A model generated the notes under the pieces. That model had not been told where the DNA came from. It was given only the letters and a program-made list of their open reading frames with translations, and ran no database searches. Source: M3007 sp044347755 (GTDB taxonomy: Bacteria; Bacteroidota; Bacteroidia; Chitinophagales; Saprospiraceae). Taken from it: a stretch of DNA of 64,000 bases. The stretch covers positions 1 through 64,000 of the forward strand of contig JBIKUE010000011.1 of NCBI GenBank assembly GCA_044347755.1, in the 5' to 3' direction. Below, in pieces: positions 23,509-32,669 of the stretch (its first letter is position 1; each line of letters begins with the position of its first letter). The translations under genes were made by a program, and so were the position numbers.

Positions 23509-24981
23509 ATGAAAGTAACACAACTCACAAAAATCTTTACCTTCAGTGCCCTTTTGCTGGCTCTGATACTCGTACCACAATCTTGTGGTGAAAACGAGAT
23601 TGATGAAGTCGTGGAAAAAACGGCTCATGACTACGATTACAAAGTATACTGGGAATGGAACGAAACATTCCTTCAGATTGACCGGTTTGCACGCGGTTAT
23701 CGTCCGGGACCCGGCCCACGCGCTTTGGGATATCTCGGTCTTTCTGCCTATGAATGTGTGGTTTCTGCCATGCCTGAAAACCGTTCAATTGCTGACCTGT
23801 ACCCAGGTGTTGATGTGCCAAAAGCAGATCCAAACCTGGAATACTACTGGCCGGCTGCCATCAATGCATCCTATTCATATTTGATGGAGCGTTTCTTCCC
23901 GCACATGCAGAATGATCCAAATCCAACGGTAACCAATTCCTTTGGTTTGATCGAAAAGACCTTTGTCAAACTGCATGGTCAACACGCTCAGGAAACTACT
24001 GAAGAAATTCTGGATCGTTCCGAAGCATTCGGTCGTGAAGTAGCTGCGGCTATTTATGCATGGGAGCAAACGGATACTCCTGGCCACAATGCCTTCCTGA
24101 ACCCTCAGCCTACCTCTTACACACCTCCATCCGGCCCGGGTTTTTGGCAGCCAACGCCTCCAGATTTCAGCCGTGCCATGTTCCCATACTGGGGTCAAGT
24201 GCGCACATTTGCCCTTCGTCAGGATGAACTAACCTGCCGCCCGCCTATAGCTTATGGTGAGCACCCAGCTTCTCCATTCTACAGCCAGGCGCTTGAAGTG
24301 TACAGCACGGTGAATACCATCCGCAATCCAACTCCAGGTTTAGAGGATTGGGCTGCTAACCAGCGCTGGGCAGCCATTTTCTGGTCTGACGATATTCTGA
24401 ACCTCACTTTTGCACCTCCTCCGCGTTTGATTGCTATTCTGAATCAGGTTGTAGCCAATGAAGACTCTGATCTGGCTGAAGCAGCTGAAGCATATGCTAA
24501 AATGGGTCTGGCACTCAGCGATGCCGGCGTAGCACTTTGGAATTCAAAATACGTCTACAACGTAGAACGGCCTGTCAGCTACATCCGCAGAGTAATGTCT
24601 CAGCAATACCCTGAAGCAGCTAACTGGGAAACCATTCTGGATGCTACTGCTGTAGGTGGTATGTATGGCGTAACCCCTGCTTTCCCTGCCTACCCTTCCG
24701 GCCACTCCGGTTTTGGTGGTTGCGGTGGAAAGATCCTGTCTTCCATGTTCGAATACAATGCCAAGCACCCAGGCACCTACACCTTTACGGATCTGTGCCA
24801 CCAGTTGCGTACAGAATTCCTGGGTACTCCGCGGGTATTCACGTCCTTCGCTCAAGCGGGTGAAGAAAATGCTTACTCCCGTATTCCACTTGGTGTACAC
24901 TTCCGCATGGACTGCGAGGTGGGTCTCGAATTGGGCCGCCTCGCTGCTCAACGTGTATTGGAACTGCCCTGGAAGAAGTAA
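23509..24981 (+). CDS. Vanadium-dependent haloperoxidase-like PAP2 lipoprotein
   Basis: A 490-residue exported protein. The ATG at 23509 gives MKVTQLTKIFTFSALLLALILVPQSCGEN with a lipobox ending in Cys. The C-terminal half has the PAP2/vanadate-site signature in order: K and R in SKYVYNVERPVSYIRR (about 355-370), PAYPSGHSGFGGCGG (about 395-408), and RIPLGVHFRMDCEVGLELGR near the end (R...G-H..D). These are the residues that bind phosphate or vanadate in acid phosphatases and haloperoxidases. Bacteroidota homologues are annotated as vanadium-dependent haloperoxidases, but halide use cannot be told from sequence. It has its own spacer and a strong terminator. Confidence 0.88.
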   Translation: MKVTQLTKIFTFSALLLALILVPQSCGENEIDEVVEKTAHDYDYKVYWEWNETFLQIDRFARGYRPGPGPRALGYLGLSAYECVVSAMPENRSIADLYPGVDVPKADPNLEYYWPAAINASYSYLMERFFPHMQNDPNPTVTNSFGLIEKTFVKLHGQHAQETTEEILDRSEAFGREVAAAIYAWEQTDTPGHNAFLNPQPTSYTPPSGPGFWQPTPPDFSRAMFPYWGQVRTFALRQDELTCRPPIAYGEHPASPFYSQALEVYSTVNTIRNPTPGLEDWAANQRWAAIFWSDDILNLTFAPPPRLIAILNQVVANEDSDLAEAAEAYAKMGLALSDAGVALWNSKYVYNVERPVSYIRRVMSQQYPEAANWETILDATAVGGMYGVTPAFPAYPSGHSGFGGCGGKILSSMFEYNAKHPGTYTFTDLCHQLRTEFLGTPRVFTSFAQAGEENAYSRIPLGVHFRMDCEVGLELGRLAAQRVLELPWKK

Positions 24982-25008
24982 TTACTAATTATTACTCTTT
25001 GAGTACTA

Positions 25009-25044
25009 AAAAACGCCATTCCGAATATTCGGAATGGCGTTTTT
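25009..25044. terminator. Bidirectional terminator, 36-bp perfect palindrome
   Basis: AAAAACGCCATTCCGAAT and its exact complement ATTCGGAATGGCGTTTTT form an 18-bp stem with A/T tails on both sides. It sits between convergent genes and serves both strands. Confidence 0.9.
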
Positions 25045-25069
25045 CTTTAGTCATCCATTGGTTTCAATC

Positions 25070-25600
25070 TTATTTCCCGTCCCGATATTTCTCCCAGGTT
25101 GTTTTGGCATACATTTCCTCAGCAGCAAAACGCAATTCTTTCAAAAGGTCCGGCGATTCCTTGAATCCGGGCGAAATCATAATCCGCTCATATTTTTCAT
25201 TGAGATAAACCAGTGAAGGGTATCCCATTTTGCCGTCAAGCAGTGCATAAGCCAATGAATGAACGCCGCCTCGACCGTTATCATTAGACACATACTCAAA
25301 ATTTTCGCCGTTAAACTTAATGGCCTCCCGCTGTTCGCCATTCAATTTTACCGGGTAAAAATGCTTTGAAACATAAGCCGTAACTGAAGGGTCGGCAAAT
25401 GCTCCTTTGTCCATTTTTTTACACCAACCACACCAATTAGTATATACATCAACCAGGATCTTTTTAGGATTCCTTTTATTGAGCGCTACAGCCTCCTCCC
25501 AGGTATACCAACGCATGGGCTCTGGAGCAGGCTTTGTAAACGAAAGTGTGATCAGGGCAAAGGCCGCAAACACTAATGAAGGCAGTAGGATTTTCTTCAT
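25070..25600 (-). CDS. Thioredoxin-fold protein, exported
   Basis: A 176-residue thioredoxin-like protein with signal peptide or membrane anchor MKKILLPSLVFAAFALITLSF and redox motif WCGWCKKMD (56-64), as in the DUF255/thioredoxin_7-like group. KILVDVYTNWCGWC and GYPSLVYLNEKYE (cis-Pro region) support the fold. The ATG at 25600 is preferred to the longer frame upstream. It is probably a periplasmic thiol-disulfide reductase or oxidase. It faces the haloperoxidase-like gene across a shared terminator. Confidence 0.88.
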   Translation of the reverse strand: MKKILLPSLVFAAFALITLSFTKPAPEPMRWYTWEEAVALNKRNPKKILVDVYTNWCGWCKKMDKGAFADPSVTAYVSKHFYPVKLNGEQREAIKFNGENFEYVSNDNGRGGVHSLAYALLDGKMGYPSLVYLNEKYERIMISPGFKESPDLLKELRFAAEEMYAKTTWEKYRDGK

Positions 25601-25692
25601 AAAAAGAGAAAAGTAAAGTGAACAATACCGCAAACGGCATCACAAAAGTAAGTGGCTTTGCCGGGCGTTTTCGTTAAGGAATGGATAAAGTA

Positions 25693-26571
25693 TCAATCCT
25701 CTAACAAAATATAATTGCGATATTCCCCCGGGCGCCAGCCTGTGAGTCGCTCCACCCAGTTAGAGATCCAATCTTTTAATGGCCAGCGAGCTTTGGTTGG
25801 ATCTGTTGAAAATTGCCAGTTTTGGGCTTCAATTCGGGCATGCATCACTTTTGGATGCGTACCTTCAAAACGGGCCAGTGGTTCTGAACCATCGTATAAA
25901 AAAGAATCTGCGGTTCCCACAAACTTCAATGCATCTTCATCAGTAAGCCATAACTTTTTGAAATGCAATTGTTTTTGTTGTTGTACACCCGGATGACGAA
26001 CCCAGCCATAATGATGAATATAGGCATTGGCTTTTCGTACCCGCAGTTTTTCACCGTTCCCCTTCCGGAATCCTTGAGCATCCCGGTAAGAAAAGATGGA
26101 TTTATCGTTTCGAACTACTCTGATTTCCCGCCGGTACCAGCGTCGGCTCATTCCCATAAAGTCATATGAACCATAAAAATGCCTGTAATCAAATAATAAG
26201 CCATCCGTTTTGGGATCATGGAGCCATTTTTCCATAGAGGCCCGAACTGCAGGCAGGTCGTTTTCATGCACACATTCATCTCCCTGAATATAAAAACACC
26301 AGTCATACTCCTCAGGTATGGCCTGAAATGCCTTATCTGTTTCAACGGCTAAAACCCGTCCGCCTTCCCGCAGGGAATCGTCCCATTCTGTTTCCATAAT
26401 ATGTATTTTGGGATCGCCGATACTTCTGACCAGCGCAAGCGTTTGATCGTCAGACTTTCCAACTGCCACCATAAAATAATCACAAACAGGCAGGATTGAC
26501 TGGATGGCCTGCACCACTGGGTAATCGTAGGTAATAGCATTTCTGACGAAGGTGAAACCGGCAATTTTCAT
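25693..26571 (-). CDS. Family 2-like glycosyltransferase
   Basis: A 292-residue cytoplasmic GT-A-fold protein. It begins MKIAGFTFVRNAITYDYPVVQAIQSILP, has VCDYFMVAVGKSDDQTLALVRS, and a DxD-like WCFYIQGDECVHE near 92-104 (QGDE replaces the DxD). These features match glycosyltransferases annotated near lipopolysaccharide or capsule loci. No other glycan genes are adjacent. Sugar donor and acceptor are unknown. Confidence 0.8.
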   Translation of the reverse strand: MKIAGFTFVRNAITYDYPVVQAIQSILPVCDYFMVAVGKSDDQTLALVRSIGDPKIHIMETEWDDSLREGGRVLAVETDKAFQAIPEEYDWCFYIQGDECVHENDLPAVRASMEKWLHDPKTDGLLFDYRHFYGSYDFMGMSRRWYRREIRVVRNDKSIFSYRDAQGFRKGNGEKLRVRKANAYIHHYGWVRHPGVQQQKQLHFKKLWLTDEDALKFVGTADSFLYDGSEPLARFEGTHPKVMHARIEAQNWQFSTDPTKARWPLKDWISNWVERLTGWRPGEYRNYILLED

Positions 26572-26656
26572 GGGGCAAAACTATATGGATTTACATGAAG
26601 ACGCGGTGGATTTAACCTGTACTTTACAAATAGGTGCGAATGTGGTTACAAAGTCT

Positions 26657-26664
26657 TATTTTTG
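26657..26664 (+). promoter_or_regulatory. Candidate -7 box TATTTTTG for the peroxiredoxin-like gene
   Basis: TATTTTTG fits TAnnTTTG, 62 bp upstream of the ATG at 26726; no convincing -33 box is visible. Confidence 0.35.
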
Positions 26665-26725
26665 AGGCAGTAAAACCATATTGCCCGAAATTCGTTCTTG
26701 TAAGTTACCTACTTTCCTTCACCAC

Positions 26726-27349
26726 ATGGAACCTATATACATACTTCCCGAAGTAGGCGATCAGGCACCATCTTTTGAGGTAGAAACCGAAAAGGGATGG
26801 TTGCATTTTCCGGAGTATACAGCAGGTTCCTGGTGTATTTTCTTCGCTCATCCAGCCAATTTCACCTCAGCATGGACCATGTTCTCTGCATTCCTGGCCA
26901 TGAAAGAGCGTTGGCTGAATGAACGCAATACTAAGGTACTGGCGCTGACCAATGAATCGCTCAGGCAGAATAACCAATGGGCTGATAAAGCTCGCCGCTA
27001 CATCGGCATTTACCTGAAAGCACCCGTCATTGAAGATCTGGATTTTCAAATTGCCAAAAAATTCGGATTGGCCTCCGCCCGGCGGCCACAACCCGGGTGT
27101 GACCGTTTAGCGCTGATCATCGATCCTCAAGGCATAGTCAGAATGATCATTCACAGACCATTACCCAATATTGAAAACGCTTTATTGGAAATTGAAATGG
27201 AACTTGACCGCTTGCAGGGAAAAGTAACCGGCCAATTGCCCCCCCAGCAACCTCAGCCCATTCAGGTGGAAGAAATATCCGATGCCACCAAGAAAAACTA
27301 CAAAACTGATCCCGCCTATTTCTCTCGGAAGAAATTCCTCCCGAATTAG
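26726..27349 (+). CDS. Peroxiredoxin-like protein lacking the peroxidatic cysteine
   Basis: A 207-residue protein with a 1-Cys peroxiredoxin (Prx6-like) layout: GDQAPSFEVET near the start, FAHPANFTSAWTMF at 40-53, and PLPNIENALLEIEMELDRLQ in the C-terminal part. The catalytic motif PxxxTxxC reads P43-A-N-F-T47-S-A-W50: the peroxidatic Cys is Trp. A Cys at 37 (SWCIFF) and one in QPGCDRLAL do not occupy the catalytic position. Peroxidase activity of the usual kind is therefore not expected. The tail is Pro/Gln-rich (QLPPQQPQPIQ). I chose the ATG at 26726; a TTG 45 bp upstream is open but adds unlike residues. Confidence 0.82.
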   Translation: MEPIYILPEVGDQAPSFEVETEKGWLHFPEYTAGSWCIFFAHPANFTSAWTMFSAFLAMKERWLNERNTKVLALTNESLRQNNQWADKARRYIGIYLKAPVIEDLDFQIAKKFGLASARRPQPGCDRLALIIDPQGIVRMIIHRPLPNIENALLEIEMELDRLQGKVTGQLPPQQPQPIQVEEISDATKKNYKTDPAYFSRKKFLPN

Positions 27350-27350
27350 C

Positions 27351-27391
27351 ACCACGTGGTTTAACTTTTTTACAAAAACATGGTAAAAAAG
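27351..27391. repeat. Inverted repeats after the peroxiredoxin-like gene
   Basis: ACCACGTGGT (27351-27360) is a perfect 10-bp palindrome directly after the stop, and CTTTTTTAC at 27366 pairs with GTAAAAAAG ending at 27389-27391. They may form a weak transcript-end hairpin upstream of feoA. Confidence 0.4.
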
Positions 27392-27497
27392 CCACCCTAC
27401 CAAATCAATTAGCAACCTACATTTACAGCCGGATTTTGTCTAAATAAATCTACCACAACTAAACCAGTTCATCCTGCCCAGGTTCAACCTTCTGATC

Positions 27498-27731
27498 ATG
27501 CAACGTCGCTATCGAACCATTAAAGATCTGAAAATCAACGAAAGCGCTAAAGCCATCGCTTTTGAAGATTCCAACCTGGCATGCAAACTAACCTCCATGG
27601 GTGTATTGCCTGGCACCCGCATTGAAATGATTCGAACTTCGCCATTTGGCAGCGCCTACTATGTAAAGGCAGATGGGGTACGCCTGGCCCTTAGAGAAGA
27701 AGAAGCAGCAAGCATTTTGCTGGAAGCGTAA
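27498..27731 (+). CDS. feoA: Ferrous iron transport protein A
   Basis: A 77-residue SH3-like cytoplasmic protein, the usual size for stand-alone FeoA. Seen: LKINESAKAIAFEDSNLACKLTSMGVLPGTRIEMIRTSPFGSAYYVKADG, matching the FeoA fold with the LxxMGxxPG turn. It precedes feoB by about 40 bp and is thought to modulate FeoB. Confidence 0.92.
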   Translation: MQRRYRTIKDLKINESAKAIAFEDSNLACKLTSMGVLPGTRIEMIRTSPFGSAYYVKADGVRLALREEEAASILLEA

Positions 27732-27773
27732 CTCTTATTGGATTTGTGCGAACTAATTTCGCACCAGAAATTT

Positions 27774-29936
27774 ATGCACGGCGACGTAGATTCCCATATT
27801 CTTAAGATTGCACTTATTGGCAACCCCAACAGTGGTAAATCTACTGTGTTCAACCAAATAACCGGGTTGCGACAGAGAACCGGCAATTTCCCTGGCGTTA
27901 CCGTGGAGGTAAAAGAGGGCAGTCTTCATTTCCCTAACGGACAGGAAGCTGTTTTGTACGACTTCCCTGGCACCTACAGTTTGTATCCAACCTCAAGTGA
28001 TGAAAAGGTCGTTGCATCTGTATTGTGCAATCCATCAGACCCGTTTTTCCCGGATGCTATCTTGTACGTTGCCGATGTAACCAAGCTGGAGAAACATCTT
28101 TTGTTATTTACCCAATTACTTGACTTGAACCTTCCCATTGTGCTGGCACTTAACATGTCGGATAGTGCCGCAGATCTCGGGATAAAAGTCAATGTACCCA
28201 AACTGACAGAAACGTTTGGCGTGCCGGTGGTTTCTATTAGTGGGCGAACTGGTCATAATACCATGCGCCTGCTTCTTGAATTGGAAAAGCTGGTCCAGCT
28301 AAATAGCGCATTGGGTCGAAAGCCTTTTTATGTCTTTAATGAAACTGAAAAACAGATATCAGAAGCGGTAAGGCTAAACCTTGCTATTGAAAATCCCTAT
28401 CGTGCATTACTGACGGCGCATCATTACCAATGGCTTCCATTTCTAAAAAAATCCGACAAAGACACCATTGGCGCTATTAATGATACCAAAAAATTCCAGT
28501 CTCTGCGCACACAAGTGGATGAAACATTGGAGCGGTATGACCGTTTCACCCCATTGTCCCAACAAGCGGTAAATGCGCCACCGGCTTTTCCAAATACTGT
28601 TACTGACCGGATTGACGCAGTGTTAACGCACCGATGGTGGGGACCTTTGATCTTCCTGTTTGTGATGTTGTTGATATTTCAAGCCATCTTTGATTGGAGT
28701 ACCTACCCCATGGATTGGATTGAAAGCGGGTTCGCATCCCTTGGCGAATTGATTACGACACATATGCCAGCCGCCTGGTATACTGAATTGCTAACAGATG
28801 GAATACTGGCTGGCTTGGGCGGAATCATGGTTTTTATTCCACAGATCGCCTTGTTGTTCTTGTTAGTCAGTATTTTAGAAGAAATCGGATACATGTCGCG
28901 GGTGGTGTTTATGTTTGATAAGACCATGCGACGTTTTGGCATGAATGGCCGAAGTATGATTTCTTTGATCAGTGGAAGCGCCTGTGCCGTACCAGCCATT
29001 ATGAGCAGTCGAACCATTGGTAATTGGCAGGAACGATTGATAACCATTATGGTTACTCCCTTCATCAGTTGCAGCGCACGAATTCCGGTGTACCTTGTAT
29101 TGATTGGGCTTGCTGTTCCTGCCATCAAGATCATGGGAGTATTCAGCCTGCCATCTTTGGTATTTGGCGCCATGTATTTGCTGGGGTTGCTAACTGCATT
29201 AGCTGCTGGCTGGGCCATGAAAAGATGGTTGAACCGACGTGAACATTCCTTCCTAGCCATTGAGTTACCCGTTTACCGTATGCCACACTGGAAAAACGTG
29301 GTGCTGAATGTGCGGGAAAATGTATGGGCATTTATCACCGGAGCCGGAAAAATCATCCTGGTTGTTTCCATTGCACTTTGGGCATTATCACGATTCGGGC
29401 CTGGCAACGCGATAGAACAGGCGGAATCTACGGCCAGAATGGAATCTATACAAAAAGGGGCAGACACTATTGCCACCGAAGAACTGGTGCAGCAACGCCG
29501 ACTGGAAGCCTCCTGGGCAGGTCAGGCCGGAAAATGGATGGAGCCAGCCATTCGGCCACTGGGTTACGACTGGAAAATAGGCATTGCGCTGCTCACTTCT
29601 TTTGCCGCCCGAGAGGTGTTTACCGGTACATTGGCTGTTTTGTACAACATGAGTGAACAGGAAGCAGATATCAATGATCGTTCAGAAACTCAGGCAAAAG
29701 CAACTTTGAGGGAGAAAATGAAAGGAGAAAAACACAGCGATAATGGCAAACCTGTATACAGCCTGGCAACAGCTTTATCGCTCCTGGTGTTTTATGCACT
29801 TTCTATGCAATGTTTCAGTACCCTTGCAGTAGTCAAACGTGAAACCGGAAGTTGGAAGTGGGCGTTAATGCAGTTCCTTTTCATGAGCATTTTAGCCTAC
29901 TTCGCGGCATGGGCTGTTTATGTAGCATTTACCTAA
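27774..29936 (+). CDS. feoB: Ferrous iron transporter B
   Basis: A 720-residue inner-membrane Fe(II) transporter. The N-terminal G domain has G1 GNPNSGKS (16-23), G3 DFPG (63-66), G4 NMSD (127-130) and G5 SGRTGHN. The membrane domain has two gate regions, with ISGSACAVPAIMSSRTI and CSARIPVYLVLIGL carrying the conserved Cys. I chose the ATG at 27774; a TTG at 27738 would add 12 residues. Between the second gate and the last helices lies a charged loop of about 90 residues. It forms an operon with feoA; no FeoC is present. Confidence 0.95.
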   Translation: MHGDVDSHILKIALIGNPNSGKSTVFNQITGLRQRTGNFPGVTVEVKEGSLHFPNGQEAVLYDFPGTYSLYPTSSDEKVVASVLCNPSDPFFPDAILYVADVTKLEKHLLLFTQLLDLNLPIVLALNMSDSAADLGIKVNVPKLTETFGVPVVSISGRTGHNTMRLLLELEKLVQLNSALGRKPFYVFNETEKQISEAVRLNLAIENPYRALLTAHHYQWLPFLKKSDKDTIGAINDTKKFQSLRTQVDETLERYDRFTPLSQQAVNAPPAFPNTVTDRIDAVLTHRWWGPLIFLFVMLLIFQAIFDWSTYPMDWIESGFASLGELITTHMPAAWYTELLTDGILAGLGGIMVFIPQIALLFLLVSILEEIGYMSRVVFMFDKTMRRFGMNGRSMISLISGSACAVPAIMSSRTIGNWQERLITIMVTPFISCSARIPVYLVLIGLAVPAIKIMGVFSLPSLVFGAMYLLGLLTALAAGWAMKRWLNRREHSFLAIELPVYRMPHWKNVVLNVRENVWAFITGAGKIILVVSIALWALSRFGPGNAIEQAESTARMESIQKGADTIATEELVQQRRLEASWAGQAGKWMEPAIRPLGYDWKIGIALLTSFAAREVFTGTLAVLYNMSEQEADINDRSETQAKATLREKMKGEKHSDNGKPVYSLATALSLLVFYALSMQCFSTLAVVKRETGSWKWALMQFLFMSILAYFAAWAVYVAFT

Positions 29937-29997
29937 CCCACATGAACAGTCCTATGATTTTACTCCTGAAATCAAACCAAAGGACCTCAACACGCGC

Positions 29998-30684
29998 TTA
30001 GTTTTCGGTGCGCCCGTTGGTGATGGAGGCGATTTTCCCACCTTTAATTTTCAGGATCCGTTGCGTACGCTGGGCCAGTTCCAGATCATGTGTAACCAAT
30101 ACCAGCGTAGTTCCGGCTGTGCGATTGAGGTCGAAGATCAAATCTACAATACCAGCCGCATTTTCCATGTCCAAATTGCCGGTAGGCTCATCAGCGAATA
30201 AAATTTTTGGGCTATTGGAAAAGGCTCTTGCTATGCAGACCCGTTGCTGTTCTCCTCCGGAAAGCTGCGTTGGATAGTGATCCAAACGACTGCTCAGCCC
30301 AACTTTTTCCAGCCAAAATCTGGCCACTTCTTCAGCCTTGCCATCACCACGCAATTCCAGAGGAACCATTACATTTTCCAGCGCAGTGAGTGTAGGTATC
30401 AATTGAAAATTCTGGAAAACGAAACCTACATATTGATTGCGAACTTCAGCCCGCTCATCTTCTGAAAGCTTGTCTAACACGATATTATTCAGCGCAACAG
30501 AACCGCTGGTAGCACGATCCAGCCCGGCACAGAGTCCCAGCAAAGTAGTTTTACCAGAACCAGAAGGCCCAACGATAGCAAAAGTATCACCTGCTTGTAA
30601 TTCAAACGTTACATCATCAAGTACCGTAAGATCCGTTTGATGTGCGGTGCGATACTGTTTGGTCAAATTGGAAACTGAGAGCAT
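29998..30684 (-). CDS. ABC transporter ATP-binding protein, LolD/MacB-like
   Basis: A 228-residue ATPase with Walker A GPSGSGKT (39-46), Q-loop FVFQNFQLIPTLTALENV, signature LSGGEQQRVCIARAF, Walker B ILFADEP and H-loop LVTHD. The Q-loop and TGNLD context place it with the LolD/FtsE/MacB group, which serves permeases that act on lipoproteins or envelope substrates. Its permease is not adjacent. The start chosen is the ATG at 30684. Confidence 0.9.
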   Translation of the reverse strand: MLSVSNLTKQYRTAHQTDLTVLDDVTFELQAGDTFAIVGPSGSGKTTLLGLCAGLDRATSGSVALNNIVLDKLSEDERAEVRNQYVGFVFQNFQLIPTLTALENVMVPLELRGDGKAEEVARFWLEKVGLSSRLDHYPTQLSGGEQQRVCIARAFSNSPKILFADEPTGNLDMENAAGIVDLIFDLNRTAGTTLVLVTHDLELAQRTQRILKIKGGKIASITNGRTEN

Positions 30685-30773
30685 AAGAAGATAAATAAGA
30701 TTGGTCAGGCAAAGATCCAAAACAAAAACAGCAAGCCCTTCATCTGGTTGTGAAAACGAGACAGAAGACCGAA

Positions 30774-30808
30774 ATTAATAGATCGGGAGAGGTTGAGGGT
30801 CTATTAAT
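30774..30808. repeat. Short inverted repeat in the divergent spacer
   Basis: ATTAATAGATC (30774-30784) pairs with GGTCTATTAAT (30798-30808) with one G-U. It lies between the divergent ABC ATPase and START genes and could be an operator. The rest of this 295-bp spacer shows nothing firm; TTTACCTTTA at about 30929 is one base off the -7 consensus. Confidence 0.4.
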
Positions 30809-30979
30809 GTGAGGAATGTGAGGAACTTAACGGCTTGGATGGCATACTGTTTGCCTGTATGTGTTCGTTAGTAGAAAATCTGTGCCGTTTACAGCTATGG
30901 ATCAAACGATTCCCGGATTCTGCTGTTTACCTTTAACCTGCCAATTGAACCACTTGAAAACTTGCACCAATAACTACCT

Positions 30980-31621
30980 ATGATCAAAAAACTATTCGCC
31001 CTTGCCCTTTTTGCTTGCACCTTCCTTTCTTCCATGCAAGCACAGGATGGCTGGATTTTCAAAAATGAAAAAGAGGGCGTAAAAGTCTATTATCGTAAAA
31101 CTTCTGATGTTTACGAACTTAAGTTAGTCACTTCTTTGAAAGCACCTCTTTCAGGCTTGGCTCTGTTGCTGTCTGAAGTAGAAAACTACCCTAAATGGGG
31201 TTACAAGGTGCTGGACTCCAAAGAGTTGAAGCGAGTTTCCGACACGGAAACCTATTATTATTCGAAACTCGATTTTCCCTGGCCATTGGACGATCGCGAT
31301 ATCATTGTTCATTCCAAAATGGAGCAGGATCCAATTACACGGCGTATTACGGCCACAAGTATTTCCAGCCCAGACTATCTACCCGGCAACAAAGGAGTTG
31401 TCCGCATGCGAAATGCACACACCACCTGGACGCTGTTGCCCGGCCCCGGAGGTTGGACGTATGTGGAATATTATATTTATTCAGACCCGGGTGGAAGTTT
31501 GCCGGATTGGCTTGTAAATATGGCGCTGGATGTAGGTCCCCGGGAAACCATCAAAAGTATCCGGAATTTCGTACAACAAGAGAAATACCAGTCAGCCAAA
31601 CTTGCTCATGTAAAGAATTAA
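30980..31621 (+). CDS. START domain lipid-binding protein, exported
   Basis: A 213-residue protein with signal peptide MIKKLFALALFACTFLSSMQAQ and a single START (StAR-related lipid transfer) domain: GWIFKNEKEGVKVYYRKT, SEVENYPKWGYKVLDSKELK, FPWPLDDRDIIVHS, and GWTYVEYYIYSDPGGSLPDWLVNMA. These are characteristic helix-grip motifs. It probably binds a lipid or hydrophobic ligand in the periplasm. Its TAA stop is contained in the TTAA that borders the adjacent MITE. Confidence 0.87.
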   Translation: MIKKLFALALFACTFLSSMQAQDGWIFKNEKEGVKVYYRKTSDVYELKLVTSLKAPLSGLALLLSEVENYPKWGYKVLDSKELKRVSDTETYYYSKLDFPWPLDDRDIIVHSKMEQDPITRRITATSISSPDYLPGNKGVVRMRNAHTTWTLLPGPGGWTYVEYYIYSDPGGSLPDWLVNMALDVGPRETIKSIRNFVQQEKYQSAKLAHVKN

Positions 31622-31784
31622 AGCGTGTTTAAAATTCCATTGCCTGGCTGCAAGCGCAAAATTTGATCTTATATTGCGTTGCATTTTTTCATCGTAACTG
31701 CCGGCTACGCCTGCAAAATGCGCCTTATCTAAAATAAAATTTTCCTGCTTTCGCTCAGGCATGGAAATTTAAACACGCTCTTAA
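31619..31784. mobile_element. MITE-like element bordered by TTAA, at a stop codon
   Basis: The left end TTAA-AGCGTGTTTAAAATTCC (31618-31638) and the complement of the right end, TTAA-GAGCGTGTTTAAATTTCC (up to 31784), form terminal inverted repeats of about 25 nt with few mismatches, continuing into GCCTGG/GCCTGA. TTAA borders both ends and could be a target-site duplication. The interior (about 110 bp) has no frame. The stop codon of the START gene lies within the left TTAA. No related transposase is in the window. Confidence 0.7.
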
Positions 31785-31835
31785 GGTGAAGGCTATTGGT
31801 TTATACTTTTTCATGACAAAACTTGATTGCTTTAT

Positions 31836-32555
31836 ATGAAGATTGGCTTACTCGGTTATGGCAAAATGGGCAAGGCTATTGATGAAATTGCCGCATCCCG
31901 ATCAATAGAAGTGGTCTGGCGTATTGGCAGTAAGGAACTTGCGGCGCTCTCTCCTGAAACCATTCGTCAGGCAGATGTTGTCATTGAATTTACCCGCCCG
32001 GAAGCAGCTTTCCAACATGTAATGCTTTGCCTGAAAGCAGGAGTGCCTGTAGTTTGTGGCACAACAGGCTGGCAGGAGCAGTTGCCGGAAGCCGAAGAAT
32101 TTTGCCGGCAAACCAATGGTTCGCTGCTTTGGGCTTCCAATTTTAGCGTAGGCGTTAATTTGTTTTTCGCGGTCAACCACTTTTTAGCCCTGCTAATGGC
32201 AAACCGGCCTGAGTACACGGTCTCTCTGACAGAAACCCACCATATCCATAAACTGGATGCTCCCTCCGGCACTGCTATTACACTTGCCAACGATGTCATA
32301 GCTGCGGGTGACCGGTACCAATCCTGGCAACTTTTACCGGCTAAGCTCTTACCCGAACAATTACCCATTACCGCTCTTCGCCAAGGAGAAGTACCAGGAA
32401 CGCATCAATTGGTCTGGCAGAGCGACATAGATGAAATCTCCATCGAACACAAAGCTCATTCCAGAATGGGATTTGCATCAGGCGCACTTTTGGCTGCAGA
32501 ATGGTTGCAAAACAAGCGTGGCGTATTCCGCATGAAGGACGTTTTAGGCTTGTAA
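31836..32555 (+). CDS. dapB: 4-hydroxy-tetrahydrodipicolinate reductase
   Basis: A 239-residue cytoplasmic NAD(P)H-dependent reductase, second committed step to diaminopimelate and lysine. The Rossmann motif is GYGKMG (7-12); CGTTGW and ASNFSVGVNLFF form the cofactor site; the active-site segment is ETHHIHKLDAPSGTA (134-148) with His137-139/Lys140; KAHSRMGFASGAL is the C-terminal signature. The ATG at 31836 gives the normal MKIGLLGYG start. It probably forms a single unit; dapD is at 15.9 kb. Confidence 0.95.
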   Translation: MKIGLLGYGKMGKAIDEIAASRSIEVVWRIGSKELAALSPETIRQADVVIEFTRPEAAFQHVMLCLKAGVPVVCGTTGWQEQLPEAEEFCRQTNGSLLWASNFSVGVNLFFAVNHFLALLMANRPEYTVSLTETHHIHKLDAPSGTAITLANDVIAAGDRYQSWQLLPAKLLPEQLPITALRQGEVPGTHQLVWQSDIDEISIEHKAHSRMGFASGALLAAEWLQNKRGVFRMKDVLGL

Positions 32556-32669
32556 AATTCTTTTACAAAAACAGGCAGCTTTTTCCCGCTTTTTTTGAAT
32601 CTTGCTGGCTCATTCACCACCATAAGGATGGTGTTCCCTGCCAACAATTTCAAAACCTAAAGCGTTCTC

